In this document: in pieces, positions 45,491 to 57,318 of the stretch
Position numbering within the stretch: the stretch's first letter is position 1
Layout of the letters: the number at the start of each line of letters is the position of its first letter
Assembly: GCA_907163375.1 (NCBI GenBank)
Contig: CAJQUW010016910.1
Span: forward strand, 744,001 to 808,000
Origin: Prostheceraeus crozeri
Lineage: Eukaryota; Platyhelminthes; Polycladida; Euryleptidae
Direction: 5' to 3'
DNA: 64,000 nt
Notes under the pieces: model-generated
Databases searched by the model: none
Told to the model about the DNA's origin: nothing
What the model saw: only the letters and a program-made list of their open reading frames with translations
Made by a program: the position numbers and the translations under genes

Positions 45491-45704
45491 CCAACCCCCG
45501 GACTCGGAGTCGGATGACTCCGCATCCCTGATTAATACTACTCGTTTTGCGGCTTAGGTTGCGAAAAATTATAATCATTTTTGCAGGAAAACGCTGCTGA
45601 GTCGTCAAGTCACATTAAGGAATTCTCAGAAGACAGCATTGAAATTGGAGCTATCAAATCTCAAATCGCGTTTATAATGGATGAGAAAAGCAAACAAATC
45701 GGAT

Positions 45705-46075
45705 AGTACTCAAACGATTGACTGCCTCGAGTCTGGCATGAATGCGAACCAAGTTGCTCAAAAGCTTGGAGTACATAGAATTAGGCCTCAGCCACACTGA
45801 AAGCAAAGCAAACACGAGCATCCCGAGCAAACGCGAGCAAACGTATCTCAGCAAGCTATCAATCGCTCTGGTTTGCTTTGCTAGCAGTGTGGCAGTCTAC
45901 AACTACTGCAATGATGACTTTATATTTGCTGCAAAACGTTTGCTCGGAAACGCTTAGAAAAGCTCGCAGTGTGGCTGAGGCCTTACGATGTCAAGACTTA
46001 AATGAAGATATCGTGATACTGGGATTATCAGAGAGAGCTCGTAGCGGAATATTGTGCGCAAAATCTCTCTGAATA
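45705..46075 (+). pseudogene. Tc1-like transposase helix-turn-helix relic
   Basis: Reads TIDCLESGMNANQVAQKLGV then HRI up to 45,783, and after the MITE continues MSRLK (stop) RYRDTGIIRES. This is the paired-type HTH of Tc1 transposases (..L..GM....A..LGVHR.TVSRL..RY..TG.). The rest of the transposase is absent, and in-frame stops are visible after the MITE. The MITE insertion splits it exactly at the HRI/T junction. Confidence 0.7.
45784..45982. mobile_element. PIF/Harbinger-like MITE
   Basis: 199 bp with 16-bp inverted ends GGCCTCAGCCACACTG and TTA target duplications (45,781-45,783; 45,983-45,985). The GGCC start and TWA-type 3-bp duplication fit PIF/Harbinger. The interior has repeated GAGCAAACG words in both orientations. 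No coding capacity. Confidence 0.88.
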
Positions 46076-48647
46076 CGCTTCAGGTCTTCGAGTACGTAAT
46101 CCAACAGTGTGTCATAAAATTAGTGCAGTTCTTTTATTTCAATTGTAGAATGAATTTTTATGCTCGAGAATCGGTCCCTTAATCAAAAATAACATGGAAA
46201 TACTATATGAGGTTTTCACAATAGCAGTATATGTCCGAAATATCCTGCATCTTCGGATAATAAGACATTCACTATTCTAACATGTTGTCCGCACCTCTTG
46301 CGATATTTTCATAATTGATTTCATCAAGCTTTGCACCGATTTTCTCTGTGGTTCGTCAATTTTCTTCTCGGCAAGCAGGGTGTGAGATTCGTGTTCACGC
46401 TTCATGCCATCCAGCGAAGTATCTCTATGCCTGTGTACCGGAGAGAGCGTTTACTTGCAATTCGTGCAAAACAGTGTCTTGGACTTTTGCGTCATACCCG
46501 CCGCCTTTTATTCAAATATGGTCTATGGTGCAATCCCCGTTGTCAGTGTCGGAGAATCTGTCAATCTTCACGAAAGATTCATGTTCGAATAACTGACCGT
46601 CGCAAGCATTCAAGGAATTCACAAGCCACCTCAGGACCAGTTGTTGATCGTGCTTCGTTAACCTATCCTGCTCGTGCATCCTCCTGTCGTAAGACCCGAA
46701 GACTGGTGATTCCCTCCATTCCTTCAGTGCTGCTAACTAACGCACGTTCAATACGTAACAAACATGATGAATTGGTGATTTGTATCAAGAAGAACAAACC
46801 TGGTCTTGCAGTAGTAGTTGAATCGTCTGGATGAATCGGCTGGATGAAACAACAGATTCCAGGTGCTTGAATATTCCGAATTACCAAATTCTTCGTAAAG
46901 ACCGTGACCAAATGGGACGAGGAATTTTAGTCTACCATCACAAAAGTTACTCAATAATCTTGTGCTCGTGTTTTTCGGCTTGTATTCAGGATTGCAAAAC
47001 TGAATTTTTTGGTTCATTGTCCAACCTGGTGATATCATGGTGATTATTATTTATCATCCATATTGGGGACTTTCTATTTTCCATGCAAAGGTAATCGACT
47101 TGCTGCTTGATTTCGTACATCATGGTCGTCAGTCCCATGCTGCGAAAAATTTAATTATTTGTGGAGATTTCAATGGACTGTCTTCTTGCGTGGATTCGTT
47201 AAATTCCTTCCTTGGTACCAAGAGTCTGTTTCAATCACCTACCCGTGCTAGTGCACAACTGGATTATGTTTTGAGCGACAGTGCGATTTCATTCTGTGAT
47301 GCTATTCTGTTGTCTCCTTTTGGACGATCCGATCACATAGTTGTGCTTTGTCCTACAGTGAAAGTACAGCCGCCGCCAACTACAACGAAAATCAAATTTC
47401 GGATTAAAAGTCCCTCAGCTTGTGCGCGGTTCGGTGAGGAGCTATCTAATAGTGTCTTGTTAGACTCATTTCTAGCTATCAGCGATGTCAATGTTGTGAC
47501 CAATAAATTTTTAGATCTTATTGCTTCTCTTTTTGACAAGCATTTCCCGGAGAAGACCATTCGCATCAGGAGTGATGGCAAACCTTGGATCAAGCCTTCC
47601 TTGAAATATCTAATCAACAAAAGGGACCAAGCATATTGTAAGCATAAGACTTTGAAATATTCACGTCTGCGAGATGATGTAATTCAGCACACGAAAAAGC
47701 TGCAAAATGACTTCTTATTGTCTTCATTCAGTAAGAATACATCATCAGTTTGGACCAATATCAATGCAATATCTGGTCGTCGTGACAAAATGCGATCTAA
47801 TGCTGATGATATTGATGTTGCCAATTTGCAACACATTTTTGCATCTGTTTTTGAGGAATTCAACATTATTTTGGATAATTTTGATACCACTTCCCAGCCA
47901 ATCTGCATAACACCATTGGACGTTTATGAGACAATTGTCAGTCTTCGTGGTGGATCTCCCGGGCCTGATGGACTTCCTCCATGGCTGTTTAAAGTGTTTT
48001 GTGATCTCCTGCTACCTGCCGTGTATCACATCTGTGACCTAAGTCTTCGCATTGGCATAGTGCCTGATAAGCTCAAGTATGCCTCGGTTGTACCAATTCC
48101 CAAGTGCAACAAACCAGCTGACACGGATTACAGGCCAATCTCATTGCTGCCTGTACTTGCAAAAATTCTCGAAAAAGTCGTGTTAAGGAGGTGCTTCAGA
48201 TCTATGATCCATAAACTAGATTCTAACCAATTTGCCTTTATTCCAAGACAAGGTCAGGGAACAGTATCTGCTTTAACATATCTGGTTAATCGAATACTCT
48301 CCTTTCTAGATACCGCAGGTGCAGTCAGGCTATTAATGGTGGATTTTACCAAGGCTTTTGACAAATTGCCTCACAATGTAATTCTGAACTCCTTGATTTC
48401 GCTTAATGCTCCAAGAGAATTGATTATTTGGCTGCAATCGTACCTCACAGGTCAGTGGCAAAGAGTCAAGGTTGGGGGTCAACATTCTCAGTGGTATCCG
48501 GCAACAAGTGGTGTGCCACAAGGTGGTGTATTGTCCCCGCTTCTCTTTGCGATAGTGGTTGACAACCTGCAAGCCATGTGTGATAACACCTACATTTTGA
48601 AATATGCCGATAACATGTGTATTCTGCATTTCTTGAGAGGTACCAGT

Positions 48648-50995
48648 CAGGGCTGTGGAGCCGGAGCCGAGCCGGAGCCTTAAGGAGCCGATGGTTTTGG
48701 TCGGAGCCGGAGCCGATTTATCACAAAGGCTCCGGCTCCGGCTCCGATAGTTTGAGCTTTGATATAAATCTAGAATTTTGAAAGTTATTAATTGGCATCA
48801 TAAAAAAATTAAATCATTTGAAATCTAAAGATATGTCTTTTAAGTATACCAATGATCTGTCCTCCACGATATCTTTCGTTGCAGTTGCCGCCTTCTTTTG
48901 TATTATATTTATCATATATTTACACACATGTGTAATATTTTTTTATTGCAGATGTTTCGTAAGACTAATTTCCATATTGACAACGTATTCTCCAAAATCC
49001 ATTAATTTGAAGACTTGTTATATGCATGCTAACTAGATGATTGTAGATTCCTAGAGACAAGTCGCCAGTCATTTATGTACACATTTCCAGTTCAGTCAGC
49101 AAAGATAATATAGCTACATTTCTTGCGCAATGTCTTAAATCTAATAAGGTTACTATGTAGGCTATCATCTATCGGTATGGCTACTGGCAGAAGCTACTGG
49201 CATCTGTGACAATGCCAATTTCCTTAGATTGTATTGTAGGCTCTTGTGCAGTCCCCCCACCTACATTTTTCAAAACAATCGATTATTCAATTTGATAAAT
49301 TTTGATTGGAGGGATAACTGTTCACACTCACACGAATGACCTGACTACAAGTCCTCATGGCTATAGCAATAAGCGACCCAGCCACTTACTTCTAGTAGCG
49401 CCCTATTATTTTAAAGGTATCTCATTCACAATGAATTTCCTTTGACTTCAAAATTCAAAGGGTATATTTCAATGCGAAAAACCCGAAGGCAAATGACAAT
49501 GTTGACTTGCTGACGAAGTTTGCGACCATGACATCGCAATTACCCACGTAGATTTTTACAACAGCACGGAATGCTTCACTCAAACCGGTGATGCTGAAAC
49601 GGACATCCAATGGTGCTGCATCTTTTGACCAGAGAAAAAATGGGGGGGGGAGGACTGCACAAGAGCCGTATCGTGTAATAATATTTCCCCAAATGTCATA
49701 GACCTGTGGATTTCAAGAATTTTCATTATTATTTTTTCCGTCTGTCAACACTTTATGCTGATATCATGCTGACTTATATGTAAACAATAAAAAAAGACTG
49801 AGGCGCTCTCAATAAAGGCGCCTTTTGACCTCCCTTTTCTATTGTCTGTGACATTAAACCGCACGCGCATTCGAAAGCTAGCAAAGTAGATGGGATTTCT
49901 GCTCGGTGCTCGCAGTCAAATTTTTATTATGCATAGCACCCTGCAACATGCTGTGTGATACTCCGAGTTCAGTTTCATCAGCCTAGCCATCATCAGAGGA
50001 ATAGTGGTAATGTGTTATACATAAATTGAATATAATAATATACATGAATCATTGATGAATTATTTAGTGCAACTTTATGCCATAATGAAAAATACGAAAT
50101 TAATATAATGTAAGTTAGGCCTTAACTTATTAAGTATGCTGCATAGAATTACAAAACTTGTCCTAAATTAGATATTTTTAATTTTTTTAAGTATAATTTT
50201 CAATTGTACATTTCTAGCCTACACTGCAATGAGGCTATCTAAATTACAATTTCTACAGATGATGAGTCGTGGGCTACCCACCGATCATATTATTCATGGA
50301 CCAACAGACTATTGAATAAAGGCAATAACAAATAACAATAACAACCTAAGCTAGCCTATATACACTTTAATATTCAATAAAGCAATTGATATCTTTATTG
50401 ATACGGTATATTTGGCTATATAGCCGATACCGTTTCCATGTTCGAGTAGATACAGGCCCTATAAGCTATTTAGAGGCATACGCTATCCTGTTTCATATTC
50501 AAGCTTTGCTAAAAAGCTTATACTACTATTCGGCCCCTGTGACGGCTAATTAGGTATATCATCATCACTCATGTGGTCTTATTTACTCATGTCATTATTA
50601 TTACTCATGTAGCCTCGTAGTAGACTGGTTGCAGGCTAGGCCAATTCATATTTAGCCAGTGCGGAAGATCTTTATCTAATTTAATCAATCCTGGCTATAA
50701 CTTTATTTTATCTTTCAGAGATAGTCAATTCATTCAAAAATATATGACAAGTATGTTATTTGTCATTATATTAGGCTATTATCATTTTTATTATTAACTT
50801 AAGTCGTTGCTTGTTAATGAAAACTAATTTGATGATTGTAGCAAGCCTCTAAAGGCCACACCGTTATCCAAAAAACCCGTTCAACGGATCCAGGATAACC
50901 AGCATAGATAGTATCAGTGTCGTGGAGCCGGAGCCTTTCACATCAGTGTCGTGGAGCCGGAGCCGATGAGATAACGCATCGGCTCCACAGCCCTG
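48648..50995. mobile_element. Non-autonomous hAT with GGAGCC-rich ends
   Basis: 2,348 bp bounded by CAGGGCTGTGGAGCC and its complement, with perfect 8-bp target duplications GTACCAGT (48,640-48,647; 50,996-51,003). Both ends carry repeated GGAGCCGGAGCC and CGGCTCCGGCTCC words on either strand, the subterminal repeats to which a hAT transposase would bind. No transposase frame is present; the interior is AT-rich. Removing it restores the LINE reading across LRGTSDDRLS. Confidence 0.93.
49239..49667. mobile_element. MITE nested in the hAT, GGCTCTTGTGCAGTCC ends
   Basis: 429 bp with 16-bp inverted ends GGCTCTTGTGCAGTCC followed by C-rich (left) and G-rich (right) runs. Flanked by GTA on both sides (49,236-49,238; 49,668-49,670). 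The 3-bp duplication and GGC start suggest PIF/Harbinger. Non-coding. Confidence 0.8.
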
Positions 50996-51727
50996 GTACC
51001 AGTGACGATCGACTTTCCGTTGAATTCGATAATTTGATTCTTTGGTCCTCAAGAAATGGTCTCATGCTGAATGGTAGCAAAACGAAGCTCATGGACATTC
51101 AAACAAAGCGTTCGATTTGCTTATCTCCACTCATTGATTCCAGATCCAATCATGAAATCGAAGTTGTGAAATAGTCAAAAATTCTCGGCATTACTTTGGA
51201 CGATAAAATGCTATGGAGTGACCATATCGAAAGTGCCATGTGTCAAGTCAGGAGAAGATTCTACGTCCTCTACTCCTTGAAACAAATCAATGCACCTCAG
51301 CATATTTTATGGTCAGTTTATTGCGCCATAATTCGGTCAGTGGCAAGCTACGGATTTCCAGCGTGGTGTAATGTGAGCAAGTGCCATTTTCAAAGTCTTC
51401 TGGTTTTTGAAAAACGTGTCTCAAGGATATTTGGCATCTACATGAAGACAGACTTTGCAGATTTTTGTAACTCGCTCGCCGTCAATCTGGCCAAGAAAGC
51501 ATTTCATACATATCACCCACTCAATCAGATCTACGACTGTGCGGCAACGCGCTATTCCTCACGACAGGGGACCACTCATCGAAAAGTTAGAGCCAAGACA
51601 GAGCGTTTTAGATCTTCTTTTATTAAGTATGCATAACTTCGCTTTTTCTATTTTACTCTGCATATGTTCATGCCACATCCGAATCATGTGTGATGTGCAA
51701 TAAAGAAATATCTTATCTTATCTTAAT

Positions 51728-52035
51728 TTTGAGCTTCCCATTATATAACTAGTGCTTGTCCGTCAACACTACTCAAAGCCGGCACAATCTTATAGCATCA
51801 GATTAGGAGATGTTACCGGCCAAGCTGCTTCGAGCCCCAGCCCAAAATCCCTTTGAGAAAATGGGGCTCTTTTAAAGTTGCGTCAACATGATGGAAAAAG
51901 TGCGATGGTGTTCAATCTTATTGGGAAATTGCATTGGAGAAGCATCTTTTTGATTGATATTGTTGAATGAAGTGATTGCCGCTGACAGTGTCGGATAAGA
52001 AAAGCCACGCAAATGTATGGCATTGACAAAAAGCT
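51728..52035. other. Spacer between LINE tail and duplication copy B
   Basis: About 300 bp with no recognised element. It ends where GTGTATACCACCAC, shared with copy A, begins. Confidence 0.5.
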
Positions 52036-52326
52036 GTGTATACCACCACAACACGTGATGAATGGACAGAACGTGTCAAAGTCATGGTAGACTTTTCACT
52101 TGCCCTTGTGATGCAATTATGCTTATTTATAGAGCCATCTAGTGAAAATATTGCTTAATCACTCCAAATAATCTTGGGCACTAAATCTGTATTGCTCATT
52201 GATCGAATCTTATTCAATTATCTCTATCATCTGCAGTAATTGCCTGATGCAAAGAGACGGGATTAAGAAAATGTGTTTATTTGTCTTTCAGTATTCTATG
52301 AACATTGATCTTGTTCCTGGTTTATG

Positions 52327-53702
52327 ACGTTAAACTGCATGCATCGTTCGACTGAGAGGTAGCACCTCACGTAATCCAGCAAGAGCCAGGTGGCTCCAGA
52401 TATGCCCCTCCTGGCAGTTCTGGTCCTCCAGTGAAGTGAAGGACTGTTCATGACCCTCAGCCTAGCCAGCACATGAGATAGGAGAAGGAAAACTCCGATT
52501 CCAGACCACCTACAGCCTTGTAGGTTATGCCTCGTCAGGCAAAGGCTAGGAGAAGGGAAACTCTGATTTCAAACCGCCTAACTCTCCCACTTTGCAGTGG
52601 CTAGCGCGGGAGAGTAAGCCAGAATTCCAGTACGCAAGGTTCTATTCATGCACGATCTCCAGCATCCAGCAGCACAATCGCCATGACCTTGAATGGCGAT
52701 ACAAGTTCAAACAGTCAAAGTGTAGGAGGTGCTAAGAATCTCTGGGGGGAAAAGGATCTCCGCAACCTCAAGAAACCTTAACATATAACCTACAACGTCA
52801 GAACTCTCAAAGAAGACGCAAAAATAGCTGAATTAGAAGTGGAAGCTCTTGACACGGGACTGCAATCGGATGTCATAGGGTTGGCAGAAACACGATGACA
52901 AAAGGAAAACTTCATAAAATTGAAGAAGGGACATATGTTATACCACACAACAGCATCACATGGGCAACAAGGAGTTGGCTTCCTGATTCATAAATGCATC
53001 AGCAGCAATATTCTGGAAGTCAGAGAAGTGAACACGAGAATGGTTATACTAAAAATCAAGATTAACTGGAAATTCTCTCTCAAGTTGATACAGGTCTATG
53101 CGCCCACATCAGGCAGCTTTGAAGAAGAGCTGGACAGTTTCTATTACGACTTAGAGGAGCATTTAACACAAGACAAATGATGCAAATCTTGCATTTCTTG
53201 CATTTCTACATGTTCTATTGATAAAGCCGGAAGGCGAAAATTTTGAACGCATTAAAGGTTAATCAACGATGGGCAGGACATGTGGAGCGACGAAATGACA
53301 ACCGATGGACAACACGGGTTACAGAATGGACTCCGCGCAACTACAAAAGATCACGTGCAAGATACACAATGCATTTGCATGATGAACAAGCTTAACTGGC
53401 AAAAAAGGAATAAACATTGATGGACGACATGCAGACGACATAGTTCTTATAGGGAGCAATGCTGACGAATTGCAGGAAATGTTGATAGAGGTAACGGACA
53501 GGAGCTTCAATTGTGGACTGAAGCTGAAAACAAGAAAAACCAAAGTTTTGTTTGGACCTTTCACAATCCAAGACAGATAGACGCGTGCAGCCAAACAACC
53601 GAAGCAGTGAACAAATGCATGTTCATAGACCAAACATTTAGCCTTCTAGGCAAAACTCAAGAAAGAGAAATACAAAGAATAATCAACGCGGGATGGGCAG
53701 TA
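52327..53702 (+). mobile_element. Decayed RTE-like LINE fragments (copy B)
   Basis: Counterpart of 5,520-7,124, with the same endonuclease scrap (52,790-53,180, KLIQVYAPTSGSFEEEL). Here the deletion joins the C-terminal scrap (RWAGHVERRNDN) to the RT scrap with HADDIVLIG. The endonuclease scrap keeps the same TGA after AETR as copy A, so that break predates the duplication. Confidence 0.75.
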
Positions 53703-56620
53703 GGGTAGATGGGTGCAAGAGTCCACAACGTCTGATTTCTCAAAAAAGGGAAACATTCCATGTTGGTTGTCCAATCAGATCATCATCCAATCGTAAAAGA
53801 TTGTTAACCGTTTTACACGCTATCCGTCACCAGTCGTGTCACGTGCATCGCTAAGGTAAGTATCTAACGATTACCTTGTTCGATAAAATGTTCAACTTTC
53901 ACAAATGATGCGCCCTACTGAGTAATTTAAAGCTTGTAGAAAAATTAACATTGCAGCATCAGTATTCATATCTTCATTAATTATGCTGAATCACCTGGTG
54001 TTTTCTTGGCATTCATTTGAACATTCATATCAAAGATAAGCATAACAGCAGGGGCAAAAGTCCGCTATAATTTTGGGGCAGCATACTCCTGCCCCTAGAA
54101 ATGATATTGTTGAATTATCAGGTCATAATGATATAGTATCATGGTAATGTATTATCTAATACTCTCAGATATAACTATATTTTGAAATCAGTCTATATTA
54201 CGGTATGCCTACAAACTCTAGATCGCATGTAGATTATTGTAAATTCATCAATTCTACATGTAGAGCTCCTTTTCTAATGAAGCATAGACAAAATAGATTT
54301 TATTTATAAGGCATAGCTGACCTAAGTAACTAAAATAATGCTTATGGTAGATACTTCTTCATGCAATTTCAGATAAAATCATCCACATTCTTGGTGATTT
54401 CAGTGTAAAATGCGTACCTACAATCGGAAGACTCAAAGAAAGAATTTAAGTGAAGAACAGCGCATTGAAATATGCAACAGAATTCAAAATGGAGAATCTC
54501 GCCGGTCATTGGCAACACAATTCCAAGTATCCGAGAAAACCATCAGAAATTATTTGAAACGAGTAAGCCATATCGAAAACTATTCTTTCCTAGTTATGTC
54601 CTAAATTTTATTATTTATTTCAGGATCAAGCGCCAATCTCGTTAGGAAGATTCCAGTCAGTGTTTACACCAGATGTAGAGCAAAAACTTTACGAATACTG
54701 TTTAAAAATGGACCAATTGTTTCATGGTTTGACTCTAAAGAACCTTCGTTCACTGGCTTATGATATGGCTGAAATTTACAATATTGATAACCCATTCGAT
54801 AAGAATACCAGAATGGCAGGTATCGACTGGGTGAAAGGTTTTTTTGAATAGAAATACCGGACTGTCAGTAAGAACACTTGAACATATAAGCTTGTCCCGT
54901 GCGTCCTCGTTTACTAAACAGAGCTTTGAAATATTTTTCCGTCTTCTGAAAGAGTTATGCGATCCATATCACTTCAGCTCTGATCAGATATTCAATATGA
55001 ATGAAAGTGGAGTCTCCACTGTACCCAATAAACTCCTAAAAGTTTTAACTAAAAAGAGGAAACAATCCGTCAGTAAAGTAGTTTCTGGGGAACGAGGCAT
55101 AACTACTACCATAGTCTGCACAATGAGCGCATCTAGTCAGGTTCTTAATCCGGAACTGATTGACAATGCGCCTGCTGGTGCTTTAGGATTATGTACCGAC
55201 TCAGGATATATGAACTCAACAATTTTCCCTGAGTATCTTAAGCATTTTCAGCGTCATGTTAGGCCATCGACAGAGCACCCAGTTCTTCTTATTCTTAGTA
55301 ATCATATTTCACATCTGTCTTTGGAAGGCATTAAATTTTGTGAGAAAAATAATCTTCACTTGTTGACTATTCCACCGCATTCGAGTCATATGACCCAACC
55401 ACTGGACCGCTGTTTCTTTGGTCCCTTCAAGAAATTGTACAGTATAGCATGTGATAATTGGATTACCAGTCATCCAGGGAGAGCGATCACGCAATATCAG
55501 GTCAGCACTTTGATCTCTGTTGCATACGGTAAAGCTGCCACTGTAGAAGTAGCTAGAAAAGCTTTTGAATGTACAGGAATTTTTCCCTTTAATTCTGAAA
55601 TCTTTGACGATTCTGAATTTTTGCCATCATCGGTAGTTGAGACGGTTGAAGAGGAGGAAGTAGATCAAAATGTAAATTGCATCGCTGTGAGCGATGCAGA
55701 TGAAAAAGAGATTTCCAATAAACCATCTACGGAATATTCTCAAGGACCATCCACATCTCAGTCGTCTAGCATGGTTTCTCCGGAGTATGTCCGTCCATAC
55801 CCCAAAAGCAAAAATAGTCTTTCGAATAATAGGCTTAAACTGAAGCGGAAACAAGCTACCATATCAACTCATATGAAAACTGTCCTCCGAAAAAAGCCAA
55901 TTCTAAAGAATGTAAACGCACTAAAAATAATGACAAGTCTAAGTTTTCCAAGCAATCTTCAGCTGATAACATTTTGCTGTGTTTGGAAGTCGAACTATCA
56001 TCAGTCAACATGCGGTTTCAATGCACCAGATGTTATTGTTGGGCGTGTGAAACGTGCTTCGGAAGTAGTGTGTGCTTTCTATGCTCTTGAACTGTTTTGA
56101 AATTATATTGTGTACATCCTGTGTTTGCAAATACATAGTAAATGGCGAAATTATCCAGGTACTTCTACTATAGGCGATAGATGATGATACATGAATAAAA
56201 ATGAAATTTTATTATTATTAGGATGTGAAGAACATCTTGGCTTATTTGATACTCATGCTTAATGAAATGAACTGATTATATGTACAAATTTTGCTAAATT
56301 ATGGATAAGCTTATCAATAATGAAAGTTCCTAATCTAAAATTAGCAGCAAAACGTACACAAGTTATATGAATACATGCGTACTTTTACCCCTAGATATTC
56401 GTACACTTGCCCCATATAGGGGGTAAGAGTCCGAAAATGACACACGCAAATAAATGATGTCGTATTCCTCAATTATGGGTAAAACTGATTTCTTTAGCAG
56501 TACATATTAATCTTTGGACACTGTTCTGATACAATGTTCAATTAAAGTATTAATGAAAGAGGTTTCATGGGGAAAATATTCATCCACGCGTTAAGTGCGG
56601 ACTCTTGCACCCACCTACCC
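53703..56620 (+). mobile_element. pogo/Tigger-like DNA transposon (copy B)
   Basis: 2,918 bp with the same TIRs and TA flanks (53,701-53,702; 56,621-56,622) as the copy-A element, at the identical site in the LINE. Only about a dozen to fifteen differences from copy A over 2.9 kb are visible, far fewer than in the flanks. Confidence 0.93.
54410..56100 (+). pseudogene. pogo/Tigger-like transposase, one frame break, active site lost (copy B)
   Basis: Same gene as in copy A: HTH exon 54,410-54,562, GT-AG intron, exon 2 with the second DNA-binding region (RFQSVFTPDVEQKLYEYCLK, MAGIDWVKGF). The seven-T run at 54,839-54,845, shared with copy A, shifts the frame, after which 54,844-56,100 is open for 418 codons through the whole DDE core and Ser-rich tail. 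NMNESG and LSNHISH replace the usual NxDETG and LDNHxSH, removing two of three catalytic Asp. It lacks the 2-nt gain of copy A. The long open core despite a dead active site is probably youth, not selection. Confidence 0.87.
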
Positions 56621-57315
56621 TATTTGCAAAACATAGTGATGTATTCAAGAGTAACACGCCAATGCCAATTCTTTGGCCATATATTCAGTCGATTGGCCCG
56701 GTAGTATATTCATTAGAAAAATGCCAGGAAATGTGGCCCGCCGAATTTTTGAGTTGAGAACCCCTGTTCTAGACAAAACTCATGAAAGAGAAATACAAAG
56801 AAGAATCAACGCGGAATGGGCAGTATTTGCAAGACATAAGGATGTATTCAAGAGTAACACGCCAATGTGCTTGAATAGAAGAGTGTACAATAGTTGCGTT
56901 TTGCCAGCCATCACCTATGGATCAGAAACATGGACACTAACCTCATTCATGGAGAACAAGTTTAAAGTAGAACAACGAAAAATGGAACGAAGTATGATCG
57001 GAATCAGCAAGTGGGTCAAGAAGACCAATTGATGGAACGAAGCAAGGACGTGGTGGAAAAAGCAAAAGAAGCCAATTGGAGATGGGCAGGACATTTCGCA
57101 AGAATGCAAGACAATAGATGGAAATCAGATTGACAGACTGGACCCCACGTTATGGAAAAAGAAGCAGAAGCAGGCCAGTAGCGAGATGGAGAGACGACAT
57201 CGATAAGTTTTGTGGACAATCAACATGGAAGAGACAAGCTTAGGATCGAAAAGAATGGAAGAAGTATACTGAGGCCTTTCTCCAACAGTGGAACAGAACA
57301 GGCTGATGATGATGA
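56621..57315 (+). mobile_element. RTE-like LINE 3' part (copy B)
   Basis: Counterpart of 10,045-10,745, with VLPAITYGSETWTL and WRWAGHFARMQDNRW, ending in a (GATGAT)n tail near 57,303-57,318. A small deletion breaks the frame after DNRW. About 1.3% different from copy A by eye. Confidence 0.75.
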
Positions 57316-57318
57316 TGA

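Larger units (their letters stand above)
18929..45530. other. 26.6-kb interval bounded by matching hAT-type termini
   Basis: The left end reads CAGGGATGCGGAGTC at 18,929; the right end gives the same 15 bases on the opposite strand, ending at 45,530. Both continue into related GGACTCCG-rich subterminal sequence. Flanking octamers are ATTTAAAC (18,921-18,928) and ATTAATAC (45,531-45,538), matching at 6 of 8 and both fitting the nTnnnnAn form typical of hAT targets. This could be one very large hAT-like element with later insertions, or two unrelated copies of the same family in opposite orientation. No hAT transposase belonging to these ends was found inside. Confidence 0.4.
46680..51636 (+). 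pseudogene. LINE ORF2 endonuclease-RT, several breaks
   Basis: Endonuclease starts at ~46,710 with SVLLTNARSIRNKHDEL and LAVVVES, where the expected Trp region is broken by a short repeat and stop. It continues 46,831-47,040 (GILVYHHKSY) and, after a frame change, 47,037-48,639: LIICGDFNGL, QLDYVLSD, GRSDHIVVL; then RT blocks GSPGPDGLPPWLFKVF, DYRPISLLPVLAKILEK, QFAFIPRQGQGT, LLMVDFTKAFDKLPH, GVPQGGVLSPLLFA and YADN, where YADD is expected. After the hAT it resumes at 51,004 (DDRLSVEFDNLILWSSRNGL, with one stop near 51,172) and ends at 51,636 with an RT-thumb/C-terminal region (RRRFYVLYSLKQINAP). Total: about four breaks plus the D-to-N change in the active site, so it cannot move itself. Confidence 0.85.
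46300..51727 (+). mobile_element. CR1/L2/Rex-like LINE, split by a hAT insertion
   Basis: A plus-strand LINE whose endonuclease and RT run 46,600-48,639 and resume at 51,004-51,636 after a 2.35-kb hAT insertion. The 3' end carries a short tandem tail (TCTTATCTTATCTTA, ~51,712-51,727) after CAATAAAGAAA, as in CR1/L2/Rex-type elements. The 5' boundary is not sharp. Confidence 0.85.

Noticed and set aside
45587-45703. Final exon of the DUF4806-like gene after TTTTTGCAG at 45,586
   Set aside because: It reads as an open 39-codon segment (ENAAESSSHIKEFSEDSIEI...), but it lies outside the 26.6-kb ends, and an earlier terminal exon with correct phase exists at 43,638. Left unassigned.
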